Positions 11,263-23,945 of a stretch of DNA of 64,000 bases are shown piece after piece. The notes under the pieces are model-generated. The model was not told the origin of the DNA and searched no databases. It was given only the letters and a program-made list of their open reading frames with translations. The translations under genes were made by a program, and so were the position numbers. This DNA is from Narthecium ossifragum (taxonomy: Eukaryota > Streptophyta > Magnoliopsida > Dioscoreales > Nartheciaceae), in contig OY986974.1 of the NCBI GenBank assembly GCA_963920575.1, positions 5,907,283-5,971,282 of the forward strand. The letters run 5' to 3'. The first letter of the stretch is position 1. Each line of letters starts with the position of its first letter.

Positions 11263-13380
11263 CCAAATGGAAACCACTCCAAGATGCCAACTTTACAGCA
11301 ACAGAGTGGAGACGAGAGATACCAAGTTGGAATTTTTCCAATCCAGACTGGAAATTTCATCAGATGGAGAAGTAGAACACTCTTTCCTCTCCTCCCATCT
11401 CCTTCCCCCCAACTATATCCTACTCCTTATGCTCATTTTCACTGTCCCCGTCCCAAAAGCCCTCAAGACCACACCTTTTTGGTGTGCCCACTCGAGAGGA
11501 ATCCAGAAATCTCAGGAATTTTATCAGAAAGAGATAGGGTATGAAGATCTCTCTTGCTTCTTCTCAGCTGCTCCCCTTCTCCCTACCTCTGGCACCTCCC
11601 AAAACCCATCAAGATTATACCTTTTGGAAACCCCACTATAGAAACGGTCCAATAATAAGAGATATCCCAAGGAGACCCAGTTGGTTTTTCCTCAATCTGG
11701 GCTGGAATCATTGATCACTGCATGTGGAGAGAGAGAGAGAGAACAAAGAGAGCTAAAGAACGAAGACATACAAATTTGAGGAAACAAACTCTGTCTAAAA
11801 TGCTGTGTAGGTTGGTATGGAGCATTTGTTGTTGGTTGCTGGTTGCATCATTATCTCATCATCTGGTGGGCCTGGTGTGGTGGGAGAGGACCATATGTGA
11901 AAACAAAAAAAAAACAACAACAAAAATAAGAGTGGAATAGCCAAAAGCCAAAAATTCCAAAAAAAAAAAAAAACCTGAGAAACCTTCATGAAAAACCAGA
12001 CTAGCAATGACAAATGTCTTCACTTTTAGGCACAAAACATTAAGAAAAATAGGGGGGGAAACAATTTTGTAAAGCGGAAATTTTGTCTGTTGCTTATAAA
12101 GAAACAAGAAGGTTCAAGAAAAACAAATGACACAGCATTATTGCTCTTACTCTTCTCCCTCCCCCCCTTTTTCCTCCTCTCATGTCTGTGAAGCCTCTTT
12201 TGCTTTGTTGTGTTGAAAGGGACTTCTCCCTTGTCCATTTTAGAGAGGTACCACACTGTTTATTCTATAAAAAATGGCAGAAAAGGTAGAGCTGTGCAGA
12301 TGGGGTGAAGAAGGTGATGGCAGCCACAGAGTGTAGGGACTCAGTGGACCCAGCTCTTCCTCATCTCCCTGTAGATACGTCTATGTTTCAATTTTTTTTC
12401 TCTTTCTATTCAATAATGAAGAGCAAAAGGTGGACTTTGATGCATTGAATGGTTAATACTAACCATAACTGTCTTTCTTATAGAGCTATAGGTGTTCTTC
12501 AAGCTGCAGCTATGGTTCAGAGTTCAAAGGGCAAGCTGTCAACTAGATGCAAGCCTATATTACAATCCAAATGTACTTTGTTTATGTATGACAAAGCCAT
12601 TGGTGGTACCAACAGGATTATAGAAGTTTTAAAGTATGAAGACTGGTTAAAAACTGTTTGAAATCATAATCAATATAGAATATAGGAAGAAGTTTTCATT
12701 AGGTACTCAAGATGCAAGTTGCTATAATATGATGCTTGGTGGATTTGTTTAATCTAATCATACAAGTGGACTTACTCCCAATTGGGCAACAAGGGTCTAT
12801 AATGGAAAATGAAGTACTGTGAAGCTGTATTTTAAGGATTGCATGGATGGGATGTTTGATGTGAATGAAAAAATAAATTACACATCTAACTGTCTCTACT
12901 AGAATGAAGCAAAGGATTGACTTGACAAAAGTCTTGTGGTGCTAGAAAACTATCAATTTATCATAGGAACAAAATTTCAGCCAAACAAGCTCTTGTTGCT
13001 TGATTTTCTTCTTTTTTTTGTCAAGAGAAAAAGCTCCTCTTGCTTGATGGGTTTGCTAGAAGATAAGGCAAGAAGAAATTCTTTGTTAAATTCAAACATA
13101 GGATGGGTATAAAGGTCTTGATCTCCTGTTCAACAATATAGGGTCTACATAAATAGGACAAAGCATGACTGGATTTGAAATAGGTAGATGATAATTGTCA
13201 GATGATGAAATTATTCCATTGTTTATGATGGTCCCGTCCCGGGACCATGCAATGATCTCTTTGCTGAGAGTATACTTGATGATTGAATAGATTCGAGAAA
13301 GTGAGGTACCATTATCCAAACAAATTATTTACCACACATTATCTTCTTTTCTAGAGTCTAGCCTGTGACTGAGCCTTAGG
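11263..13380. other. Upstream region of the cytokinin receptor, no other gene seen
   Basis: It must contain the receptor promoter and 5' leader, since the first coding ATG is at 11262. A pyrimidine-rich leader-like stretch lies at 11380-11480 on the plus strand, and a GA run at 11729-11742. I cannot place a TATA box or transcription start with confidence. Open frames here have no recognisable domain. Confidence 0.4.
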
Positions 13381-13875
13381 TGTCATCTGGTTGCGGGATA
13401 AACTATTCTGGATTTAGAGATGATAGGGATTAATATGTTAAGATAAGTAGTGAGATAAAGTTCTAATATTTCGTTGAAAAGTATGCATAAATCAGTAATA
13501 ATTATTTGAAATAAGAAAATGATGTTTGAATGGAAAAGGTGGAATAGAAATTGGAATTTGTGATATAGAAAGTAAATTCCACCTTTGATTTTTTTTATGG
13601 GACATATTGACAATTTGATTAATAATTTAATTATACATATAATATTCACCTTGACTTTCATAATTAATAATATTATAATACATATAATATATATAATATT
13701 CTAATTTCATGCTACTAATATTATGATGCAGATATTCACCTTAACTTTCAAATCACATATTCGACATAATCAACATGACTAAAGTAGAATAAATTATACT
13801 CAGATACACAAACAAACCAACAAATTCTAAATTAACTCGAAATAAAGTAAACAAGCTAGAAGCCATTTTCCAGTT

Positions 13876-14097
13876 TTAGACCAGATACATCAATACAAAA
13901 AAAGAAGAAGCAAGGAGGACAACAAAGCAAATGAGAATTACGTAGACAACGGTAGAAGAAAACTCCGAAAACTGTTCAAAGCGTGCCCTATTGGCCTCGG
14001 CGTAAGCCGTCGTGTCGGCCTTTGCATGAGCTATCTCGTTGGATTCCTCGTAACGAGCCATGTTGTAATCTTTATATGACTGCGAGACTTCATCCAT
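13876..14097 (-). CDS. Small ORF, 73 aa, C-terminal membrane segment, unknown
   Basis: The ATG at 14097 opens a 73-residue frame. Residues 1-48 are polar and partly repetitive in Ala, Glu and Asp (DYNMARYEESNEIAHAKADT). A strongly hydrophobic segment follows (VVYVILICFVVLLASSFFVL), ending in MYLV, the layout of a tail-anchored protein. Third-base GC is higher than in the AT-rich flanks. I do not recognise the family. It could be a short gene, the last exon of a longer gene, or part of a decayed transposon. The sequence at 13381 onward (TGTCATCTGGTTGCGGGAT) resembles the end of a miniature element, which favours a transposon origin. Confidence 0.3.
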   Translation of the reverse strand: MDEVSQSYKDYNMARYEESNEIAHAKADTTAYAEANRARFEQFSEFSSTVVYVILICFVVLLASSFFVLMYLV

Positions 14098-14755
14098 AAA
14101 ATGAAACTTGCGATAACATGCATTCGGGTATTTGTCAACTTATGCATAACACTCATGTCATGTATAAGGAAAAAGAGTTTGCATTTGTTTTAGTATCAAC
14201 ACATTCGGTACTTAACCGAATATATATGACATGGATATTTTTTATTATATATTTGAGTATGTAACTTAACCTTTCGAGAATTCGAGTTGTACAACTCAAT
14301 CAATTTTGTTTGTCGATCCAACAATAGTACCAAACAAGTGCCCATAAAAGACCTTCTATTTTAGGTGTCATGAGGCTCCATTAATGTTGTTCCCAAAGTG
14401 GACGTCGTCGATGCTTTGCCACAACAACAATCCATCATTTCCTATTAAAAACATGGTATTAGCTGTTAGAGAATGTAGTTCAATATATCACGTGTTGGGA
14501 TGCAAGATGCAAGGTGCAATTGATGATTGAACCTAACTACGTTGTTTATCCAACTTTATGTCAACTTTGCTCCCACTTATTATTAAAGTACAATAAGGAG
14601 CCGCTGGAAAGTATTTAGACCTGGATTATAGCATACTTTTGGATGAAGTAGGTCCATACTTCTTTTGTTTTCCTCCCCCCATTTTCTGATTAGACAAGTC
14701 CAAAAGTTAGTAAACAAAAAAACCAAAATCTATAGGCATAATGATGTAATGTAGT

Positions 14756-14870
14756 CGATGAGTACAATCATAAATTTCTCATGCAAGATTCGAATCCAAA
14801 ATTTCACACAGGAGATTACATGTGTTAACTGCTACATGAGAAACCACTTAAGCACTGTGTTAATACTTAA
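14756..14870 (-). mobile_element. Possible SINE or tRNA-like remnant
   Basis: Read on the minus strand there is an A-box-like TTAAGTGGTTTC and, further on, a B-box-like GGATTCGAATC, in the order of an RNA polymerase III promoter. I found no poly(A) tail or target duplication, so this stays weak. Confidence 0.25.
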
Positions 14871-16820
14871 TAGTCAGCCCCCAAGATTGCAATCATGAAT
14901 TAGGAGGCTTGGCAGCCAAGACCTTGATCCCCAACCCAAGCACATGAGACCCATCCTATGGTACCGTTGTCACTTCTAATCATGCAGATGGAGGACACCT
15001 ACAGAGAGCCTACCATTATGTGTTAGTTGCTAGTGCAGGTGAGTGACAGAGGGCCATCCTAGTGACACACTTCATGTGACTCTGACCCTGTCCACATATT
15101 GGAAAATTTATTTTTTTTGTGACATCCAGAGACCTATTTGGAAATAAGACACAGATTGATTATGGAATCCATCATTGGTGTACCTATCAAACATTTTACA
15201 TTTGTAACGTTTGGATGGCTTGAAGTAAAATCTTAGTTTCATGATTGATTGATTGATTAATTAGTTCACACTGACTTTCGGATCTACCTTTAGGCCATTG
15301 AAATTTTCCTGATTCCTGCTTTTATTCTTTTATGAAAGATTGAATCTTTAAGCCTGCATAGCATAAACCACTTAACTAAAGAGATGTTACTTACTTCTAT
15401 CCAAACAGCAACTGATGATTACAACTCCAAAGAAGAATTTTGAAAACAACTCCTATCGATACAAGCTAAAACAGTAACTAAAGTAGCTAAAATAGTAGTA
15501 GAGAAGAGTCTGATTTTAATCGGGGTCCTTTCTTCTTCTACCTTGAAAGCCTTTATATTTCCGATCGCCACCTCCATGTGACTAGCCGCCACTCGTCTCT
15601 CATGACCCATGACTTTTGGTAATCCTCATCGTAGGTTGGATCTTGCTATAGTTTTGACACGTAACCCACATGAAATAACTGCTTGACCCCACTCCCTATT
15701 CTTTCACCTTTAGTCGGGTTATGGGGATAAGGTCCATGTGGTTTCACAAAGGACTCGACCTCCAGGTCGCTCGACCTTCAGGAATAGTGACTTCCTAGGG
15801 TCTCTCGACCTTGAAGTCATGGGTCTCGGTTCAACCTAGAGGTCGCTTGGCTCCGGGATATTGACTTTATATTAACGATCCAACCTTGAGGATCAATGCT
15901 CTAGTGGAGTGCCTCGACCTCAAGCTTGCTTATCCCGTGATTGGGTGATAAAGGAAAGCTCGATGCCTCGAGTATCGTACTGTTGGATTGCATCGTAATG
16001 AATGTGGAGGCGGCGTGATGATGACGTTTGAATATAGACGCCGAGTAACATTTAATGCGCATCTCTTCCTATTGGCCGACGCTTTTTCTCACGTTATTTT
16101 ATACGTGATGGTTCCACTAACCAAGTTGTTGGTTCGTCCACCTGTCGCATCCATATAGTGCCGCATGTGCTATATTTATAACCCATTAGATGGGTACGTG
16201 TCATGCGCTTAAATCGATGATCATTGCTTGCTTGAGATGATGAGTATACGCAAGCCGACGTATGAGTATTTTTTTCCCGGTAAACAGTACATTTGGATTC
16301 TTTCGAACTCACACACGTGAGAGGAAACGTTCATTTGATTGTTTTTAATGAAAGAAGTTGTGTTAACCAAAACGAGAATAATTGATACAACATCTAAAAG
16401 TATGAAATACATCAGCTGATGCAACATTAAAAAGTCAAATGCAATGAGCCAAACATTGGGTCAAATCTGGATGCTGTTTGCCACTCTACCAAGTGGAGAC
16501 TTTATTTTAACTCCAACTCAACTTTAGACTTTATTTAACTCTAACTCAACTTGTTTAATACTTTACAATAACCATATATTGCACACCATACCTAATCTAT
16601 TCCAAAGTTTCCAACACATGCACAGTGTATCCAATTGGGCTTAAACAAGATAGTCAAAAGAACACCAAATCTCATATATGTTGAGGATTTTTCAAATGGT
16701 ACGGTGGGTTTTGTGAAGCATATATTCGAGACTCCTATTCAAAAGACATTCGTTTATGTGAGGAGACACTGTCTTACCTCTTTACAAAGAATCTCTTTAT
16801 ATTTAAATATGAAAAGACAT

Positions 16821-16918
16821 CTTTTTTAATGATATCCATGTATATTAAACTAATGGAGAAGTATCTTATCTTTTTTAATGATATCCATGTATATTAAAAT
16901 AATGGAGAAGTATCTTAC
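16821..16918. repeat. Tandem duplication, two units of 49 bp
   Basis: Both units contain TTTTTTAATGATATCCATG and AATGGAGAAGTATCTTA, with only a couple of differences. No coding content. Confidence 0.8.
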
Positions 16919-17169
16919 CTTTTTTAACCCACATCTTCGTGGGATTAGTATCTCTATCTATATGTAGTTATCTTTTTAATTTCAAAAATATACTTAAAAA
17001 ATCATCCAAAATTTAATATCTCTTTCTCTCATCGATGGATTTCAACTTTCTTATATGCTAGAATGGAATTCTCGATTAAGGGAGTTAGGGTTTGATTTTG
17101 TCAGTTGATAATGGAGTCAAACATCAATCTAAGATCGGGTTTTATTATATCTTAAAGGCAAATTTGTGA

Positions 17170-17345
17170 CACTAGCATATATGTTACACACGCTGTCCAA
17201 TCGGTAGTGAGGTACCGACTGATTGATCTATTTCATCGACACCTCATCTACCTCAGTACCGATGGAATAGATCAATCAGTCGGTACCTTACTACCGATCA
17301 CGTGGCATGTGTATTGCACATATCATGTGACCATCCATATACACA
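17170..17345. repeat. Foldback miniature element with a long hairpin
   Basis: The core 17205-17298 is an inverted repeat with arms of about 37 bases. The left arm begins CGGTAGTGAGGTACCGACTG; the right arm ends AGTCGGTACCTTACTACCG. The loop is about 20 bases. Outside it, ACACTAGCATATATGTTACA and TGTGTATTGCACATATCATG also pair loosely, so the element is probably about 175 bp. A relative lies at 57385-57540. It could form a hairpin RNA if transcribed. Confidence 0.7.
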
Positions 17346-18757
17346 AAATTTTATTTTTTAAAAAATGAATAAAGGAAAAACAAGGGGGCCCCACCACACC
17401 TGAACCTATGAGTTAACGAGTGAGGAGTCAGCAAAACATTGCTTTTTTATTTGTTTGTGCCGCTGTTCCGTGTCATGGCCAGCTCACCAGATCTCATCTC
17501 CATAATGCATACGGCCGTCCAGACATCTATACGACAAAACCCAGTACACGACAAGGAGGCGACAGCAATAGGCGTACGCGCAACCGTCTCTACTGCCGGG
17601 CTCGGACATGCGAAAGATTCAAACGAATCCGATGCGTTCGAAACCGAGATCTCCGCCGTCCATCGCGATCAGATAGCTATCCACCGTCCCATCTCTCATG
17701 TTTTTGTTGCGATTGAGGGAACACTGAATCGACGGCCACCAGACCATCATCAAACCCCCCGCAACAAGGACGCCAGCTCATGGTGCTCATGTGGGGGGGG
17801 GGGGGCACGTGGCACTACCCTAGCATGGGTCCATTAACAAAACGGTATATAGCTTTGGTCGTCTATGTTTAATGCTTAACCTTAGACGGCATTAATGTAT
17901 ATTTATTTCATTAATCACCCCCACAACTTAAAACTATAGCAAATAATTTATTTTCACCAATCATCTCAGAATGCTCATAGGAAAATATTTAAGGGGTGTT
18001 TGGATTTTCATGAAAACAAAAATAATGTTGAAAATAAGTTCGGTTTGTTTCTTTCGAAATTTTTTGCTAGAATACACAATAAATTCTCTGTTTTCATTTA
18101 ACAGAAGACAAAGTTGGACGCTATGGATGCCAAGTCTTGGTCCAATCATGAGTAGTTCAGTCCCAAGAAAGCTTTAATTATCTTGAATGGAGCATGAGAT
18201 GATCTCAATCATTGGGACCATTGACCACCCTTTTCTTATTATTACAGCAATTATCTTTGATCATACTATTATAAAAAAAAAATAAGAGTGCCGTAGAACC
18301 GGAGAAGAAGAATTAATAGAGAAAGGAAGATATCGCGATATATAGCATCACGTGGGAAATTGATTTCGATCACACTAGAATCTATGGCATTACCGCGCTG
18401 TACAAATTCAGTATCCATCTTCATTCGATCACACGGCTATACAATCGCTGTAGATGCAATCAAACAGCCCCCTTGACAACTTGAATACCATTTGGAAAGA
18501 TTTGGAACCTTCGAACATCATACATGTATCTCGAACAAAAAAAAAAAAAAAAACAGAGTTTGTTCAATGTAGATTCAGAAACTATCAAAATGTGCGACTT
18601 AGCAAAGGTTTAAATATTGCGCTATAGATCAGTGAGTATACAAAGAACACCTCAAAGGAAAAAAAAAAAAAAACCAGCTCATAAATTTGTTGATGATTAC
18701 AACAATTTCAGGCAAGAATCAACACAATATTGTTAAACTTCAAGCCATGTATTTACT

Positions 18758-21700
18758 TCAAGGAACAGAGTTGAGAGACCGAAGATCTGTGGGCTGTTGC
18801 TGCTCATCTGTCTTCGGAGGCACATTGTACATGTTCTTCAACAAGTCCTGGATTTTGCACAACATCGGTGTCTGTGATGTTTCGCTGCCCCTGCTGCTGC
18901 TTCCAACTGCAGCCTGGTGGCTCTCCTGAAGCTTCATCTTTTCGAATAGATACTGCTTCTCTGCTTCAGCCTCATCTAACCGGCGCTTCAGGTATGTACT
19001 AGCATAATCCTTCTCGGACTTCTCAGATTTGGTTAGAGCTATACTTTGGAGCCTCTCTGCGTCCTGTTGGGCCTCCATGGCCTTCAGCTGAAACATCTCA
19101 GCCTCAGCCTGCTTAAGCCTAATAATGCTTTCCAGCTCCTCTACCTGCTGCTTCTTCCTTTGTCTCTCAATCTTCAACTCCGCGACTTCTCTAGCCTTGT
19201 CCTCTAGGTCGCGGTCGCAGGCCTCGAGAGCCAGGCGAGCTCTTTTAAACATCCTCAGTTTCTCCTCTGCTACCAGCTCCATCTTTCTAACAGTTTCTTG
19301 CACCACTTCCACTATACGATTGCAAGCTTCTTGTGGAGCAGCAATCAACAGCCCAATTTCCTCCGTTTCAGTCTTTTTTGCAGAGTCTAGCTCAAGCTCT
19401 GCTTGGCACAGATGAAAAAGTGTTTGGGATTAAAACTCAGCCGCTGATGATTTACTATGCAAGTACCCATTAGTGCAGCAGAACTAACAAGAGCCTAAGG
19501 AGAACAAACGCATCTGGAAAATGTTTTTACCAGCTATCGTACAAAATGACTTCAAACTAATAACACTTAGCACAAACTTTGATTATTGTGGACTAGGGAG
19601 GAGAACAGTCTCCGAAGTTTATCTCATTCTATATCTGCAAGAAGTTTGGGTACTGCTGGGACAAGACTACTAAACTGTCTGACAACCTCAAGACATGCTG
19701 GATTTTATAGCAGGTATCAAGCAAGGGAGCAGTCTTGCTTGCACTATATCCATCAAGTGTTGCGGATGACGCTTTTGTGTACTGTATGACAAATCACGAG
19801 TAATAGCCTCCAGTGGCCAGAGGTTTTCCCTACAGAATAACAGAATAAGACCAGAAGCTTTGGACAGATGCAGCCTATAGGGTAGCTACTAGCTAGTCAA
19901 TTGGCCTGATTAGTTGGGCAATTTTGTAGCACAGGGGTAGATTCCTCATGGCTGGACACATAGATATGAGCTACTTTAGTAGAATAGGCTGAGTTGTTAA
20001 GCCGAGTTGCAGGACCACACTCTTCAAACCAGGCCACACACAAAGTGCATGGTTATGAGGCATGAACAGAAAGGTATAGATATTGACAAAGGGTCAAAGG
20101 GGTGGTTGGATAAGCTTCAAATGCATCTTACCTACATCACAGATCTCTTGGGAACTAAATGGAATATACTTCAATGAATGAAGCCAACCCATATGTAGTG
20201 AATTACAATTAGAATGTCGAACTGGTTTAATTGGATGCAACGACTAATTGGTAGGAAAAAGGTTCCCCTGAGCATGCCATAACAGACATGTAAAAGTACC
20301 TCTTTTTGCAACAATTGTAAATAGGAATACAGTCTATGGCTCCTATTCACCAAACAAAAATATCTTGTTATGTGCATTCTTCAAAAATTATCAACGCCAT
20401 TGAGGTTCTGCACTACATCGACTTCCTCAAATCTGCTACGGAGAAAATCAATGATAATATTGCAGAACTCAATGCACTTGATTGGCGGTTAAATAAAAAA
20501 TGTAAAACAAAGAACAATTATCTGTCATGTTCATCAATTAGATAACCTATGAGATGCTAATCCTTTAAGAAAATTGAACTACCTGCAGCATAGTGATGTA
20601 TCTAATGCATATCTTCTCTTAAAGAGGAACTTTTGATGAAATAAGTTTATTCATTGGTCAAAGGAAATTAACAATCAAATATTGTTCTAATGATATCTTT
20701 CTAATGGTGTGTACTCAGGCCAATTTCAATTAGTCTTCTGAATGTAGCAGTTGTTGCAGGTTCTTGAGAAAAACTAACCAATGTGGGGGAGCACATAAAG
20801 GCCCATTTTAGCAATGTTAGAGATTTGTTGACTAGAAATAACAACAAGAAAACGGTGAATGCGGACGAATATCATTCCACGGCTGAGATATTGAAAGCAA
20901 AAGCATATCCATCAAAATCTTCTATTGGAAATAACAAATGCGGCCCCTCTTATGCTTGCACAAATAGTCATACCTTGGAAAAATAGCAATAACATCCTGC
21001 GAGCTGCGGAATCTGCAAAGCCAGTCTTTATCTTTCGCATGAGCTCATTGCACATCAGGAACAATTTTCTTCCACGAGGCTCCTCACTTGCTTGGAAAAT
21101 TCTGCTAACATATTCTAGTTCTGTCATCAGCGACTCCCTGTCCCATCCAGGAGCACAGTGCTCATACACATCTTTGACCCACCCCAACAACTCGGATGAT
21201 CTGCTGCAAGCTTGGCATCGAAAAACCATCTCTGCGGCTTCCGCTCCACCCTTTGCAGACGTTTCCATTCCAATTTGACCAACACAAATTGCACAATTAG
21301 TGTGCGTCCAGTGGGAGCACGAATCACAACCAATCCAACGGCACGTGTTGGCTTCAAAATCAAACTTATTGCAAACCACACACATGCAAAGATTGCAGAA
21401 ACCACTCCTAGTAGCACATATCAGACAACTACAGTCATCGGCAGGGAGGGCATTCTGGCATGCAAGGTTACTACATCTCTTGTATGTGAAAACTTCGATA
21501 AGGCGGTTCTGCATAATACTTATGTTTGGAAGCAGAAACGCCTGAATTCCTGTATTGATTGCCACAAGAATCTCTAACTGCACTCTGTGAGCCCTCAAAA
21601 GAGTCTTTGCTGTCAAGTCAGCTCTACTCTGCATGAGCTTCTGCAGATACAAGAACTCCTCTTGATGCTGCATTCCACCCACTCCTTCTAAAATCACTCG

Positions 21701-22129
21701 GAGCTCACTTTTAAGCTCGTCTAGGATTTCATCTGGCATAACCGCCATTCTATCTGAAATAGTCTCGACTCGATCCCGAGCCACTTCTCGGAGCGACAGC
21801 TTATCTGCGCAAGAAACTCTACGAATTACCTGCAGGTCAGAAACCTCATTATCAACATCTTTACTCTTCTCGGATCTCTTCATGGCATTGGGAGGGTTTC
21901 GTTCGATGGGCCAGGTCTCAAGCGAGCTGGCACTCTCGGTCGCGGAGTCATGAGCTTGGTCAGAGTTTGATCCAGGTTCTTGGTCTTCAGGGGGAGCACG
22001 GGAATTCAACGGAACTATGGATAAGGGGGTTTGTTGCCAAGTCGGAGTTCGAACAGGTTGCTGGAGAGGAGGTAGCAGCATCTTGGGAGGCAGTTGCTGG
22101 TTACAGTTTGCACCCGAAGGGGTACCCAT
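18758..22129 (-). CDS. OBE1-like: OBERON1/2-like PHD-finger protein (potyvirus VPg-interacting protein family)
   Basis: A nuclear chromatin-reader-type protein. OBE1/OBE2 in Arabidopsis act redundantly in shoot and root meristem establishment; the same family was isolated as VPg-interacting proteins. Two coding exons: 20974-22129 and 18758-19398, phase-1 junction CAAG|GTATGA with acceptor AAGCAG|AGC, about 598 aa, close to the usual 560-580. Exon 1 has a Pro/Gln-rich N-terminus (about 1-60), a conserved helical region (VETISDRMAVMPDEILDELK), a Cys/His-rich PHD finger (about residues 220-285, from CSNLACQNALPADDCSC to CDSCSHWTHTNC) and a flanking helical domain (GWVKDVYEHCAPGWDRESLM). Exon 2 is coiled coil (KLRMFKRARLALEACDRDLE and onward) with a Ser-rich tail ending DLRSLNSVP. 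The start is the first ATG after in-frame stops. The single intron is 1575 bp. Confidence 0.93.
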
Positions 22130-22612
22130 TCAAGATTGGATTTTGTTAACTTCGATTACCAAACCCCTCACCTGTCAACCGAAAGAGGGTTCTCCGTCCT
22201 TAAATCTTTTACATATCACTAAACAGAACTCTATAGGAAAGCAGCAAGCGTTAAAATCCTTCCAAAATCACAACTTTTTCCAAAATACACTAGAAGCAGT
22301 AATCAATTACCAGCAGTACATCCTAGAAAAAAAAAGTTAGGGCACTGATCGCTAGATTACCCGGAAAGGATCAACATACCCAATAGTACAAAGCATCAAC
22401 ATAACAGCAAACGATCTCAAACAAGAAGTGGACGATTCGAAGCAGATGATCTCGCTCAGAATCGAGAAACCCCGGACAAAATCCAAGCGATCACGCAAAA
22501 CAAAAGTCATAATAATTGGCGTACCTGAGATCGATTTCGGTAAACAGGAAGAAGAAATCGGACCCAGTCCAATCAAGAGAGAATAGATTAGCTAGAGAGA
22601 AGCTAGAAGCTA

Positions 22613-22651
<39 letters not shown>

Positions 22652-22984
22652 AAGCTAGTTGCTTCTCTCTTTGGGGGTGGTCTCGCTGTTAAGCAAACGG
22701 AGGTCTCCCAAGTTCTCTTTAATTTGCACTGTTTTCTCTTTGAGCAGTTGCGTATCACTGTTAGAAACTTTTTGCATATTAAACCTATTTTATTTTCATT
22801 TTTCCAATTTCTGATGGTTGTGTGTTCTCAGTACAAAATATGTAATTTTTCACGCATAATTAAGGAAAAAATTGCAGATTAAACCCGCTTTAATTTTATT
22901 TTGCAATTTAGAGTCTTTTCATGTTTTCGTTGCAAATAAGCCATATTGGTCAGCAATCCTTATATTATAAGTCATGGTTCCTTC
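22130..22984. other. Upstream region of the OBERON-like gene
   Basis: It contains the promoter and 5' leader of the gene that starts at 22129. The sequence GTACCTGAGATCGATTTCGG near 22521 could be an intron boundary of a spliced leader, but this is not certain. No other gene seen. Confidence 0.4.
22614..22649. repeat. CT microsatellite in the OBERON-like leader
   Basis: About 17 CT units (GA on the gene strand), 485 bp upstream of the ATG. GA/CT runs are common in plant 5' leaders and bind GAGA-type BBR/BPC factors; any such role here is inference. Confidence 0.85.
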
Positions 22985-23327
22985 CCGACTTTAAAGTATT
23001 CCATTTTGTAACGAAAAGACCAAATGACTTGAGTTGTAAAATAAAAAATATAGTGGATTTAATATCTAAATTTGTCAAGGGGCCAAGTGGAAAGCGGCCT
23101 ATTTTGTAGAAACACAAAATGGACTTAAATTATAAAAATGAAAACATAGTAGATTTAAAATACAAATTTGTCATCGCCGTGAGGCCTTTTTAATGTTCAG
23201 ATGACTCTTTAGAAAGCGGCTAATTTTGTAGAAACACAAAATGGACCTAAATTGAAAAAATAAAAATATATGAAATTAGTATGCAAATTTGTCATCAGCA
23301 TTAGGTCTTCTTAATGTTCAGATGGAA
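22985..23327. repeat. AT-rich tandem repeat, about 122-bp unit
   Basis: Two good units start at 23091 and 23213 with AAAGCGGC, then TTTTGTAGAAACACAAAATG, and end TTAATGTTCAGATG. A partial, more diverged unit precedes them. No coding content. Confidence 0.7.
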
Positions 23328-23675
23328 ACCCTTTTATCTTCTAGGAGGTCATTTTCATGTGTTATCTTATGTCATTGCTCATTAAAAAGGTGGAAAGGTA
23401 TCAGTTTATACTGCTTTTATTTCATTTTGGGATATTACTAGTTTTTTCCAAAAAAAAAAAAACAGAGATTCTTGTATGCTTTTTCAGATATGTTTGCAGT
23501 TATCAGATTGTTTGGTGATTTTGGTGCCTTTTACTTTCCACAACTTTTAAACCTTCTAATAATGAAAACTTGGTGCACGAGTATTTTTAATGAATAAAGA
23601 GCTTGTGATTCAAGAAAATATATGCTTGTGTAGGAAAAGAAAATATATGCTTGTGTTGGGCTGCCATAATGTAAA

Positions 23676-23945
23676 TTTTTTATTATTATTAGATAAGCCC
23701 AATATAATGCAGGAATAAAATGAAGAGGAAAATGAAGAGAAAATACAAAAAAGAGAAGTAAAACAAAGCATGACTTAGATGATAGCAGTCCAATCGAGCC
23801 CACCCTGCCACCTCATGAGCCAAAGAGTTTAGCTTACGAGGGATGTGAATAAAGCACGCAGTCACTCACCAGATCGAATGCAAAGTGTCTTTCAATTCTC
23901 GCGGCCAATGCAGTTTGCTTTCCTGAAATAATTATCAATCTTATA
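23676..23945 (-). mobile_element. 3' end of a LINE (RNase H tail fragment)
   Basis: On the minus strand a short frame reads IHIPRKLNSLAHEVAGWARL, the usual C-terminal end of the RNase H domain of plant LINEs (a charged run, then N-x-x-A-H-x-x-A-x-x-A). It is followed downstream by ATTATTATTAAAAAAT at about 23675-23690, a decayed poly(A) tail. The layout matches the end of the LINE at 54214-56714. A tandem AAGAAAATATATGCTTGTGT pair lies beside it at 23612-23657. Confidence 0.5.

Larger units (their letters stand above)
13381..18757. other. Gene-poor, AT-rich intergenic region
   Basis: Besides the separately listed small ORF, SINE-like remnant, 49-bp tandem repeat and foldback element, I see no gene. 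At 15740-15960 there is a stretch rich in CTCGACCT and AGGTCG motifs that looks repeat-derived. A 399-bp open frame at 17439-17837 ends in a G-run region and has no recognisable motif. Confidence 0.4.

Noticed and set aside
17439..17837. 132-codon plus-strand frame
   Set aside because: No recognisable domain, ends in a poly-G tract, overlapping frame of similar length; probably chance.
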